A DNA stretch of 50,023 nt. Origin: Oscillospiraceae bacterium. GTDB lineage: Bacteria; Bacillota; Clostridia; Oscillospirales; Oscillospiraceae. The stretch covers positions 1 through 50,023 of the forward strand of contig JAILFJ010000122.1 in assembly GCA_024697625.1 (NCBI GenBank), read 5' to 3'. The translations under genes and the position numbers were made by a program. Shown here piece after piece: positions 41,253 through 49,222 of this stretch (its first letter is position 1; every line of letters starts with the position of its first letter). The notes under the pieces were generated by a model that was given only the letters and a program-made list of their open reading frames with translations, had not been told where the DNA came from and ran no database searches.

Positions 41253-42023
41253 ATGAAAATTGCTTTTATCGGAACGGGAAACATGGGCGGCGCCCTTGCG
41301 AGAGCCGCCGCCGGAGAAAAGACAAACGAACTGTTTCTGGTCAACCGGCATCCGGAGAAGGCCGCGCTGCTTCAGCGGGAGACCGGAGGCACTGTCACGG
41401 ACCACGCCGGGGCCATCGCCGCTGCGGATTGCATCTTCCTGGGTGTAAAGCCGGTTGTGCTCCCCGCCCTGTGCGAGACCATCGCTCCCATGCTCCGGGA
41501 GAAGACGGCACCGTTTTTCATCGTGTCGATGGTCGCCGGTATCCCGATCGCAAAGCTCCGGGCACTGCTGGGAGCGGATTATCCGGTGATCAGAATCATG
41601 CCGAACACGCCGGTCTCCGTCGGAGAGGGCATGATCCTGTACACCAGCGCTGCAGAGGAATATCTTGAGGGCTTTCTGCACGCCATGCGCTTTGCCGGAA
41701 GATTCATGCCGGTCGAGGAGAGACTGATGGAGGCAGGCATGGCGGTGTCAGGCTGCGGACCGGCCTTTGTCGATCTGTTTATCGAGGCGCTGGCAGACGC
41801 CGGCGTGGCCGGAGGACTCCCGCGCAGGGACGCTGTCACGATTGCAGCTCAGATGGTCCTCGGCTCTGCCAGACTGGTCCTGGAGAGCGGGAAACATCCC
41901 GGAGAGCTGAAGGATGCGGTCTGCTCACCGGGCGGGACAACCATTCAGGGCGTGCGCAAGCTGGAGGAGAAGGGATTCCGCTCGGCGGTGATCGAGGCTG
42001 TGATTGCAGCAAAGGACGCATGA
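41253..42023 (+). CDS. proC: Pyrroline-5-carboxylate reductase
   Basis: 256 residues from the ATG at 41253, where the Rossmann motif begins at once (MKIAFIGTGNMGGAL); the open frame extends upstream but without family match. The C-terminal dimer signature is present (LKDAVCSPGGTTIQGVRKLE). The enzyme makes proline from pyrroline-5-carboxylate with NAD(P)H. It is slightly shorter than average (about 265). The next gene follows after 37 bp, so the two form an operon. Confidence 0.93.
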   Translation: MKIAFIGTGNMGGALARAAAGEKTNELFLVNRHPEKAALLQRETGGTVTDHAGAIAAADCIFLGVKPVVLPALCETIAPMLREKTAPFFIVSMVAGIPIAKLRALLGADYPVIRIMPNTPVSVGEGMILYTSAAEEYLEGFLHAMRFAGRFMPVEERLMEAGMAVSGCGPAFVDLFIEALADAGVAGGLPRRDAVTIAAQMVLGSARLVLESGKHPGELKDAVCSPGGTTIQGVRKLEEKGFRSAVIEAVIAAKDA

Positions 42024-42060
42024 GGGATGCATAGACGACTCGGAAAGGAGTGCTGCCCCG

Positions 42061-42795
42061 ATGCTTACGGATTATTATGAGATCCTGCAGAGCGGCCTGC
42101 CCGACGGACTCACTGTCCGCAAACTGGTCCACGGAGTCTCGTGGACGGCGGCGGTACTGGAGAACGGAGGCTGCGGTGTCGCCATGCATACCGCCGGCGA
42201 AACGGTCCCGCGCATGTTTCCGACGCTCGAGGGACGCACAATCCGGGAGGCGGGAGAGGCTCTGATGTCCTGGAACATGGAGGAAGCCAGCGAGGCGCTG
42301 GCCGCCGTCAACGCCTGGTATAATTCCGAGAACTGCGGCTGTGCCGCACCGGAGTCAAAAACGCTGGACGGGATTACGCTGGACGGGAAGACCGTCGGCA
42401 TGGTCGGCCACATGGTCGGGCACAGCAACATCACCTGGGAGCTGCTGGACCCTGCAAAGAAGCTTTACATCATGGACCGGGAGGAAAAGCAGGGGGCCAT
42501 GCCCGACAGCGCCTGCGAGTACGTGCTGCCTCTCTGTGACGTCGTGATCATCACCGGCAGCGCTGCAATCAACAAGACGTTGCCCCGGCTGCTGGAGCTG
42601 AGCAGAGACGCCAGAGTGATCATGACGGGCCCGAGCGTGACCTGCTGCCCGAAGCTGCTGCCCCTCGGGATCGAGCGTCTGCACGGCCGTCTCATCACGC
42701 AGCCGGAAGCCATGCTGAAGGCGATCACGGAGAGGCGGATGTCGGTCAACGCGTTTTCGGTCCCCTTCCTTCTGGAGGCGGGGTCGGCAGAGTGA
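42061..42795 (+). CDS. DUF364/DUF4213-type protein, putative heavy-metal chelation family
   Basis: 244 residues; ATG at 42061 with AAGGAG 10 nt upstream. An N-terminal enolase-like small domain (about 1-85) and a Rossmann-like C-terminal half with VGMVGHMVG near 120 and TGPSVTCCPKLLPLGI near 195-210, the site corresponding to the family's G-P-S/T-x-P motif. Cys are notable at 39, 97, 99 and the C-C pair near 201. Homologues are placed by structure with metal-chelate or molybdenum-related functions but are biochemically uncharacterised. It is cotranscribed with proC and divergent from the Rrf2 regulator. Confidence 0.7.
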   Translation: MLTDYYEILQSGLPDGLTVRKLVHGVSWTAAVLENGGCGVAMHTAGETVPRMFPTLEGRTIREAGEALMSWNMEEASEALAAVNAWYNSENCGCAAPESKTLDGITLDGKTVGMVGHMVGHSNITWELLDPAKKLYIMDREEKQGAMPDSACEYVLPLCDVVIITGSAAINKTLPRLLELSRDARVIMTGPSVTCCPKLLPLGIERLHGRLITQPEAMLKAITERRMSVNAFSVPFLLEAGSAE

Positions 42796-42847
42796 GAAGC
42801 ATCGCATACGGAGAATAACCGGTAAAAAATAGCCGGTATTATAACAG

Positions 42848-42882
42848 GCAGGGCTGTCTCGCGGGACAGCCCTGCTGGCTTT
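42848..42882 (+). terminator. Terminator after the proC operon
   Basis: Stem GCAGGGCTGTC (42848-42858) with GACAGCCCTGC (42865-42875), 6-nt loop, then TGGCTTT. The rest of 42883-43035 is AT-rich toward its end and holds no gene I can support. Confidence 0.7.
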
Positions 42883-43035
42883 ACGGTCCCCCTCTGTGCT
42901 GGAAGTTCTGCTGCATCTGTGCCCCGCATACTATGTTCCGACGGAGAAGAGAGGCTTTTTCGAAAAGACTGTGATTGCAATAATATAAAGATTGAATTTT
43001 GGTAACACATTATGACAAAATGTTATAAAAAGGGC

Positions 43036-43065
43036 TTGCCCGGACAGTACCATCTGTGATATGAT
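43036..43065 (+). promoter_or_regulatory. Promoter for the zinc-finger/KTSC-like membrane protein
   Basis: TTGCCC (43036-43041), 18-bp spacer, TATGAT (43060-43065), 48 bp before the start codon. Confidence 0.5.
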
Positions 43066-43113
43066 AGAAGAAAACCGGGCAGACCCGGACCAGACAGATG
43101 GGAGGCAGGGCAG

Positions 43114-44577
43114 ATGGATACCGAACAGATCTATCAGCGGATCGATCCCTGGAAGAAAAGAGAATATTTCCCTGGCGGGCTGGATCAGGCCCAGAAGGTG
43201 GTGTCGGTGCTGCAGAGGATCGCGGACATACCCGAGGATCGCGCACTGGCGTTTTATCTGAACGTCGCGGAAGTGGTCAGTCTGTTCCAGAGAGTCGACA
43301 ACAGGACCAGAAATTCCCTTGCGGAGACTTACGGTGAATTCCTGCCGGGGGACAAACTGGACACCGGATTAGAGTACTGCCGCAAGATCTTTGAGAAATA
43401 CGACAGGGAGGCCGCCGCATCGGTGGGGACGGAAGCGGATGGGCAGCCGGAGGGAAGAAAAGAGCAGGCTGCAAAGCCTGCCGGTGAACCGGTGCCGTCA
43501 CGCCGACCGGAGCAGCAGCGGGAGAGCCCCGCGCGGAGGCAGAGAACCGGGCAGACCTCTTCCGCGTCGCAGCTCCGTGACAGGGAAAACAGCATCCGGG
43601 CGGCGGAAGCGCCGGAGCGGAGCCCGCTGAAGGGGCTGCTGATTGCTTTGATTGTCCTTCTGGTCCTTGCACTGGCAGCAGTCGGCGCGCTGTTCTTCAT
43701 GAGGCGGACGCCGGCGGCAGATCCGGGACAGACATCGATGCCGATCTCGACACCGACGCCGGAGCCGACGGCCGCCGCAGCCGCGCCGGTCTCTGCCCCT
43801 GTGCAGCCCGCAGCGGTGACAGCCACGGCTCCGGTGGCATCTGCACCACCGACAGAAACCACGGCAGCTCCGGCCCTGACCTCGGCTGCGGCCCCGACAG
43901 AGCAGGCGCAGGCTTCGATGCCGGCCCCGGCGGTACAGCCGGCTCAGACAGTCTTAACCCCCGCGACGGCGACTGCAGCTCCGGAGGAGGCTTCTCCGAT
44001 CACCATTGCGGGGGCCTGCGCAGCCTGTGGAAAGCTCCTGACAGCAGGGGACGTGAGGACGGTGCGGCTGTCCGCCGGCGGGCTGATCCTCTGTGACAGC
44101 TGTTACCAGGAGCTCATCCGGCAGGCGAGCGCCGCTGCGGCTGCTGCCGAACAGGATCTGACGGATTCATATGATCTGGCAGATCCATACACCGATTCCG
44201 TATACCCCGAGGAAGAAGCGACGGAAACCGAAGACGAGGTGCCCGTGGAGACCAGAGAGCTCCCGAACGAGTGGACCTCGGTAACCCGCTATGAACGGGA
44301 CGTTATTCTGCCCCTGATGATCGACTTCCCCTGGGGGGACGGCGTGAAAGACGACACCTCCGTCGAAGAGGTTGCGTACTTCCCGGAGCTGAAGATGCTT
44401 GCGGTCACGCTCACGCGGGAGCCTTCGGAGGTCAATGTCTTCAAGCAGGTACCGGTGGAGCGGTTCTGGGAGTTCTATGACTCAGATTCACCATACACCT
44501 ATTACTGGAACAAGATTTATACCAGATATCCGCGGGACACCTTTACGGTCAGGGCTTCCAGGCTGATGCAGCCGTGA
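43114..44577 (+). CDS. Single-pass membrane protein with a zinc-finger-like domain and a KTSC-like C-terminus
   Basis: 487 residues, GGAGG 12 nt before the ATG. Parts: a helical N-terminal domain (1-97, unknown), a charged low-complexity stretch (98-174), a membrane helix (175-196), an Ala/Pro/Thr linker of about 100 residues, a Cys4 zinc-finger-like domain (CAAC ... CDSC, about 301-335), an acidic linker rich in Asp/Glu, and a C-terminal KTSC-like fold (about 405-470: VEEVAYFPELKMLAVTL, QVPVERFWEF, YTYYWNKI). The order predicts a cytoplasmic N-terminus and an outside C-terminal half. KTSC domains are small, of unknown function. I do not know this architecture from elsewhere. Its own promoter and no close partner suggest a stand-alone gene. 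Confidence 0.7.
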   Translation: MDTEQIYQRIDPWKKREYFPGGLDQAQKVVSVLQRIADIPEDRALAFYLNVAEVVSLFQRVDNRTRNSLAETYGEFLPGDKLDTGLEYCRKIFEKYDREAAASVGTEADGQPEGRKEQAAKPAGEPVPSRRPEQQRESPARRQRTGQTSSASQLRDRENSIRAAEAPERSPLKGLLIALIVLLVLALAAVGALFFMRRTPAADPGQTSMPISTPTPEPTAAAAAPVSAPVQPAAVTATAPVASAPPTETTAAPALTSAAAPTEQAQASMPAPAVQPAQTVLTPATATAAPEEASPITIAGACAACGKLLTAGDVRTVRLSAGGLILCDSCYQELIRQASAAAAAAEQDLTDSYDLADPYTDSVYPEEEATETEDEVPVETRELPNEWTSVTRYERDVILPLMIDFPWGDGVKDDTSVEEVAYFPELKMLAVTLTREPSEVNVFKQVPVERFWEFYDSDSPYTYYWNKIYTRYPRDTFTVRASRLMQP

Positions 44578-44587
44578 GACGTGGACA

Positions 44588-46114
44588 TCAGACCTCGCTG
44601 AGCTTCCTGCGGACATAGTCGGAGATCTCTGCCCGGTCGATGACGTCGCGGTGCAGAATCTCCTTCCCGCGCAGACCTGACAGGGACGCGGGCGCGTCTA
44701 TCCCGGAGACCCGGGAGAGCTGCTCCATCTGGGCGAAGGCGTCCCCCTCAGGGGTTTCGCCCAGCGCGCGGAGGACGGCTTCAGGGAACTTGAAGGGGGA
44801 GGCAGTGGAGAGCACGACAACGGGTGCTCCGCTGCTCCTCTCTTTTTTGTACTGCCCGGCGGCGTGAAGCGCTACGGCGGTATGCGTGTCCGGCAGGTAG
44901 CCTGTGGCCTCGAAGCAGCGGCGGATCTCCAGAAGCGTCTGCTTCTCGTCGCAGCAGAATGCCGAGAAGTCCTTCCGAATGTAATCCAGTGCACCGGCCG
45001 GGATCTTGTAGTATCCGGAATTCTGCAGACGGAGCATGTCGTTTTTTACCGCCTGGGTGTCGCCGCCAGCGGCGTAGTACAGGAGGCGCTCGAGATTCGA
45101 GGAGACCAGGATGTCCATCGAGGGGGAGTTGGTCTTAAAGAACTCCCTGCGCCGGTCGTAGACACCGGTGGTGAGAAAATCCGTCAGGACCCGGTTGGCG
45201 TTTGAGGCACAGACAAGCCTTCCCACAGGCAGGCCGAGCTGCTTGGCATACCAGCCGGCCAGAATATCACCGAAGTTGCCGGTAGGGACGACATAGTCCA
45301 CTCTCTCACCGAAGGAGATGCGGCCCCGCTTCATGAGCTCGGCATAGGCGAGAAAGTAATAGACCACCTGTGGGGCCAGGCGCCCGATGTTGATGGAGTT
45401 GGCGGAGGACAGGGATACCCCCGCGACGGAGGGGGGATCGGAGAAGACCTGCTTTACGGCGCTCTGGCAGTCGTCGAAGTTTCCTCTCACGGCGCAGACT
45501 GCGACGTTAGCTCCGACCTGGGTCAGCATCTGGGCCTCCTGCACCGACGAGACACCCCCGTGGGGGAAGAACACGATGATCCCGGTGCCCGGTACATCGT
45601 GGAAGCCCTCCAGCGCAGCCTTGCCGGTGTCGCCGGAGGTGGCGGTGAGGATGACGGTCTTCTCCTCTGTACCCGTGAGGCCCCGGGCGGCGGTCATGAG
45701 CTGCGGCAGCATGCAGAGGGCCACGTCCTTGAAGGCCGCTGTCGGGCCGTGGAAGAGCTCCAGGACCCAGTCCTCTCCGACCGGGACCAGCGGGGTCAGC
45801 GCCGAAGAGGCGAAGCGTCCGTCATAGGCTCCTGCGACCAGCTCATCCATATGATCGAAGCCGGGCAGCAGCCGGCTCAGGATCTTTTCGGCCTGGCCGA
45901 AGGGGTCCAGCGCGAGACAGCCCTGCACATCAAAGCCGCCCTTGCCAATGTCCGGGTCGACGTAAAGACCGCCATCCGGCGCAAGCCCCTTCAGCACAGC
46001 TTCAGGAGCGGTGGCGAAGCAGTTTCCGCGTGTAGAGCGGAATGGCCCCTCAGGGCTGTACGGCTCCTCTGAGGAGGCGGATTTTTTTACCTTGAAGCGC
46101 TCAAACAGACTCAT
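44588..46114 (-). CDS. thrC: Threonine synthase
   Basis: 508 residues, the longer clostridial/yeast-type threonine synthase. The PLP lysine is in GPTAAFKDVAL (about 113-123), the phosphate-binding loop in TATSGDTGKAA, and the N-terminus holds RSTRG for substrate phosphate. It converts O-phosphohomoserine to threonine. It lies 19 bp after the ACT-protein gene on the same strand and faces the hom-lysC-asd genes across a shared control region; thrB (homoserine kinase) is not seen in the window. Confidence 0.95.
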   Translation of the reverse strand: MSLFERFKVKKSASSEEPYSPEGPFRSTRGNCFATAPEAVLKGLAPDGGLYVDPDIGKGGFDVQGCLALDPFGQAEKILSRLLPGFDHMDELVAGAYDGRFASSALTPLVPVGEDWVLELFHGPTAAFKDVALCMLPQLMTAARGLTGTEEKTVILTATSGDTGKAALEGFHDVPGTGIIVFFPHGGVSSVQEAQMLTQVGANVAVCAVRGNFDDCQSAVKQVFSDPPSVAGVSLSSANSINIGRLAPQVVYYFLAYAELMKRGRISFGERVDYVVPTGNFGDILAGWYAKQLGLPVGRLVCASNANRVLTDFLTTGVYDRRREFFKTNSPSMDILVSSNLERLLYYAAGGDTQAVKNDMLRLQNSGYYKIPAGALDYIRKDFSAFCCDEKQTLLEIRRCFEATGYLPDTHTAVALHAAGQYKKERSSGAPVVVLSTASPFKFPEAVLRALGETPEGDAFAQMEQLSRVSGIDAPASLSGLRGKEILHRDVIDRAEISDYVRRKLSEV

Positions 46115-46133
46115 GTTTCTTACCGTCCTTTCT

Positions 46134-46571
46134 TCATTCTATAGCCAGCAGCCGGAGGTTATCCAGACCGGGAATCAATGCGAGCTTCTGAGAGAAGGCC
46201 TCAATTGTCCCGTCCAGACCTGTAATGTCGATGGAGATGGTGACGCTGGCCTTACTGTGGATGGGAAGGCTCTGAGTGATGGTCAGAACGCTGGCCCCTG
46301 TCCCCGAGATACAGCTCAGCAGAGCTGACAGCACCCCCGGCTCGTGATCCAGCATCATCGAGAAGACTGCCTTCCGTGAACCGGTGAGGTCGGAGGGCTC
46401 AAACAGATAGTCCTTATATTTATAGTAAGTACTGCGCGAAATCCCCACCTGGCGGACGGCCTGACTGACCTCACGGATCTTTCCGCTCTCCATCAGGCGG
46501 CGGCATTCCAGAACCTTCTCGTAATACTCGGGCAAAATGCTTTTGTGTACAATCAGATAATCGGAAAGCAT
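46134..46571 (-). CDS. ACT-domain protein with a helix-turn-helix-like N-terminus (UPF0735/PheB type)
   Basis: 145 residues. The N-terminal half has a helix-turn-helix-like stretch (VSQAVRQVGISRSTYYKYKD, residues 36-55) and the C-terminal 75 residues form an ACT domain (MMLDHEPGVLSALLSCIS...). ACT domains bind amino acids, so an amino-acid-responsive regulator is plausible. It is the first gene before thrC and is divergent from hom, so the natural target is this control region. No biochemical function is established for the family. Confidence 0.82.
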   Translation of the reverse strand: MLSDYLIVHKSILPEYYEKVLECRRLMESGKIREVSQAVRQVGISRSTYYKYKDYLFEPSDLTGSRKAVFSMMLDHEPGVLSALLSCISGTGASVLTITQSLPIHSKASVTISIDITGLDGTIEAFSQKLALIPGLDNLRLLAIE

Positions 46572-46613
46572 TGTTCAATATCTCCAATTCTGAAAAAATC
46601 AAATAGACAAGAC

Positions 46614-46642
46614 TTGTTTTTCCTGCGGGACTATGATACACT
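46614..46642 (+). promoter_or_regulatory. Candidate promoter for hom-lysC-asd
   Basis: TTGTTT (46614-46619), 17-bp spacer, TACACT (46637-46642), 65 bp before the hom start. Confidence 0.5.
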
Positions 46643-46707
46643 GTCGCCCGTCAAAAAACAAGTGTTTGTATTTCACGAACATATTGAACTCTGGAGGAGG
46701 ATATTTA

Positions 46708-47859
46708 GTGAAAGTTGCGGTTTTGGGTTACGGTACCGTCGGCGTCGGTGTATATGAGATGCTGTGCGCGGCGGAGGGGCTGGAGGCTGGTCCGGTGCTG
46801 GTGCGCCCGGGCAAGGCAGACACAGCCTTCAAGGTGACGGAGATCCAGGCGATTGTCGCGGATCCGACGGTGGACGCGGTTGCCGAGGTCATGGGCGGCG
46901 TCGAGCCCGCCTTCAGCTATGCCATGGCGGCCATAGAGGCCGGTAAGCACTTTGTGACCTCGAACAAAGCGCTGGTCGCCGCGAAGGGTGTCGAACTGAA
47001 CCGTGCTGCGCGCGCAAAGGGCGTGGCCTTCCTCTTCAGCGCAGCCTGCGGCGGGGCGATTCCCTTCCTGCACAACCTGGCACGCGCCGCCGAAACAGAT
47101 ACGGTCCTCTCCTGCGGAGGGATCCTGAACGGCACGACCAACTTCATGCTGGATCAGATGCAGGGCACGGGCAAGGACTATGCCGATGCCCTGAAGGAGG
47201 CGCAGGCCCTGGGCTATGCAGAGGCTGATCCGACAGCGGATGTGACGGGCCTGGACGCCCTGCGCAAGATTATGCTGGCCTGTGCCGCTGCCTGGGGCGT
47301 ACTGCCGCAGGAGGGATTGCTGAACGAGGGCATCGACAGCCTGAGTGCCGCAGACGTGAAGGACTTTATGTCCAGAGGCCTGGTATGCCGCCTGCTTGCA
47401 AGCGGCAGGCGTGCCGAAGACGGACGCATCTCCGCCTACGTCGAGCCGGTGCTGGTCGGAGCCGGGGATGCGGAGACCGCGGTGCTGAAGAACTTCAACA
47501 TGGCGCGCTACGTGGGGCAGAATTCCGGCTCCATCGCCATGATCGGCCAGGGCGCAGGCCGTTATCCGACGGCCTCGGCAGTGCTCCGGGACCTGAGCGG
47601 CATCGCCCAGGGCGAGAGCGCCATGTTCCCCGCCGGCTGCACCTACGGCGCAGCGGACAACAGCGCGGAGAGCCATGCCTACTATGTCCGGCTGCCGAAG
47701 TCCTGTGAAGACCGGCTCCCGGTAAGTGAGGTGCTGGCGGAGTGCGGCGACAGCGTCACCGTACTGACCGAACCGATGAGCGTCAGCTGTATGCACACTC
47801 TGGCCGGCGAGATCCGCAAGAACGGCAACAGCCTGTTCTTTGCGGCGATCCGGAGGTGA
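46708..47859 (+). CDS. hom: Homoserine dehydrogenase, compact form
   Basis: 383 residues from GTG 46708, chosen for GGAGGAGG 7 nt upstream and because the Rossmann motif VLGYGTVGVG begins right after. Catalytic signature GGILNGTTNFML and the E-A-D-P-T-A-D-V-x-G-x-D segment are intact. It reduces aspartate semialdehyde to homoserine. It is about 45 residues shorter than common ACT-tailed Hom; the last 60 residues begin like an ACT domain (AYYVRL) but lack the usual D-x-P-G-V-L loop, so feedback by threonine may be altered. lysC starts 2 nt after its stop. Confidence 0.93.
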   Translation: MKVAVLGYGTVGVGVYEMLCAAEGLEAGPVLVRPGKADTAFKVTEIQAIVADPTVDAVAEVMGGVEPAFSYAMAAIEAGKHFVTSNKALVAAKGVELNRAARAKGVAFLFSAACGGAIPFLHNLARAAETDTVLSCGGILNGTTNFMLDQMQGTGKDYADALKEAQALGYAEADPTADVTGLDALRKIMLACAAAWGVLPQEGLLNEGIDSLSAADVKDFMSRGLVCRLLASGRRAEDGRISAYVEPVLVGAGDAETAVLKNFNMARYVGQNSGSIAMIGQGAGRYPTASAVLRDLSGIAQGESAMFPAGCTYGAADNSAESHAYYVRLPKSCEDRLPVSEVLAECGDSVTVLTEPMSVSCMHTLAGEIRKNGNSLFFAAIRR

Positions 47860-47861
47860 GC

Positions 47862-49175
47862 ATGCTGAAGGTAGCAAAGTTCGGCGGCTCGTCGGTCGCA
47901 GGGGCCGAGCAGTTTCGCAAGGTCAGGGCCATTGTGGAGGCGGATGAGGGCCGCCGCGTTGTGGTCATCTCGGCCGCAGGAAAGCGAAACGGCGAGGACC
48001 ACAAGCTCACGGACCTCCTGTATCTGATCCATGCGCACCTGAGCTACGGCGTCTCGTGCGACGAGATCCTGAAGACCGTCGAGGACCGGCTGCTGGAGAT
48101 CCAGACTGCACTGAACATCGGCACCGACATCCGGGGCGAGCTGGCCGCATTCCGGAAGAGCCTGTCAAAGAGCAGCTCCGCCGACGAGATCGTCTCCCGG
48201 GGCGAGTACTTCACCTCGAAGCTGATGGCGGCCTACCTCGGCTATGCGTTTGTGGATGCGGCGGACTGCGTGTTCTTTGCCCTGGACGGGACGCTGGACC
48301 GTGAGAGGACCGACGCTGCCATCCGCGAGGCGCTGGAGAAGCACGGCAGGATCGTGATCCCCGGCTTCTACGGGAGGCTCCCGACAGGCCGGGTCCGGGT
48401 CATGTCCCGCGGAGGCAGTGACATCACCGGCGCCATCGCGGCGGCGGCGGTGGGAGCGGATATCTATGAGAACTGGACGGATGTCTCGGGCATCCTGATG
48501 GCGGATCCCCGCATCGTCCCGAACCCGGCGCCCATCGGCAGGATCACCTTTGCCGAGCTGCGGGAGCTGGCTTTCATGGGTGCTTCGGTGCTGCATGAGG
48601 AGTCGGTCCAGCCCGTGAAGGAGAAAGGGATCCCGCTCAACATCCGCAACACCAACCGGCCCGAGGATCCCGGCACGATGATTGTCGAGAGCGTCAGCGA
48701 CCTGGAGAAGAGCGAGCGCTTCATCACCGGCATCGCAGGACGGAAGGACTTCACTGTCCTGACGGTCAACAAGCGGGCCATGAAGCTCAGCCAGAGTCTC
48801 CGGCAGGCGCTGGAGATCTTCGACAGATACGGTGTGCCGGTGGAGCATATCACCCTGGGCCTGGACTCTTTTGCACTGGTGTCCTCCACGGCGAGTCTCG
48901 GCGACGCGGTCTATGACGTGATTGCCGAGATCAAGAAAAACTGCCGCCCGGACGAGGTGCTGCTGCGCGAGAACATCGCCATGGTATCGGCTGTCGGCCG
49001 GAAGATGAGCAGCCAGCCCGGCGTATCGGGCAGACTGTTCAAGGCGCTGGGCGACGAGGGCATCAACATCCGGACGATTGCCCAGGGGGCGGACGAGCTG
49101 GCCATCACCGTCGGCGTCGAGAATAAAGAATATGAGAAGGCCATCCGTGTCCTGTATGACAGCTTCGCGGGATGA
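47862..49175 (+). CDS. lysC: Aspartate kinase
   Basis: 437 residues; GGAGG overlaps the hom stop just before the ATG. Nucleotide and aspartate sites: KFGGSSVA at 5-12, the phosphate loop RGGSDITGA and the W-T-D-V-S-G segment. Two ACT domains lie in the last 130 residues (from about 305). It phosphorylates aspartate, the entry step for lysine, threonine and methionine. Operon with hom and asd matches pathway order. Confidence 0.95.
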   Translation: MLKVAKFGGSSVAGAEQFRKVRAIVEADEGRRVVVISAAGKRNGEDHKLTDLLYLIHAHLSYGVSCDEILKTVEDRLLEIQTALNIGTDIRGELAAFRKSLSKSSSADEIVSRGEYFTSKLMAAYLGYAFVDAADCVFFALDGTLDRERTDAAIREALEKHGRIVIPGFYGRLPTGRVRVMSRGGSDITGAIAAAAVGADIYENWTDVSGILMADPRIVPNPAPIGRITFAELRELAFMGASVLHEESVQPVKEKGIPLNIRNTNRPEDPGTMIVESVSDLEKSERFITGIAGRKDFTVLTVNKRAMKLSQSLRQALEIFDRYGVPVEHITLGLDSFALVSSTASLGDAVYDVIAEIKKNCRPDEVLLRENIAMVSAVGRKMSSQPGVSGRLFKALGDEGINIRTIAQGADELAITVGVENKEYEKAIRVLYDSFAG

Positions 49176-49222
49176 GGCCAAGTTATCTGACTTAATCACA
49201 GTATAAAGGAGAAGCGAGCAAG

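Noticed and set aside
42990-43030. An imperfect inverted repeat TAACA...TGTTA upstream of the KTSC-like gene
   Set aside because: The arms match over only about five bases plus scattered positions in AT-rich DNA, which is expected by chance.
43720-44000. An Ala/Pro/Thr-rich stretch that resembles a DNA repeat
   Set aside because: It is protein low complexity (a linker) without a regular nucleotide repeat unit.
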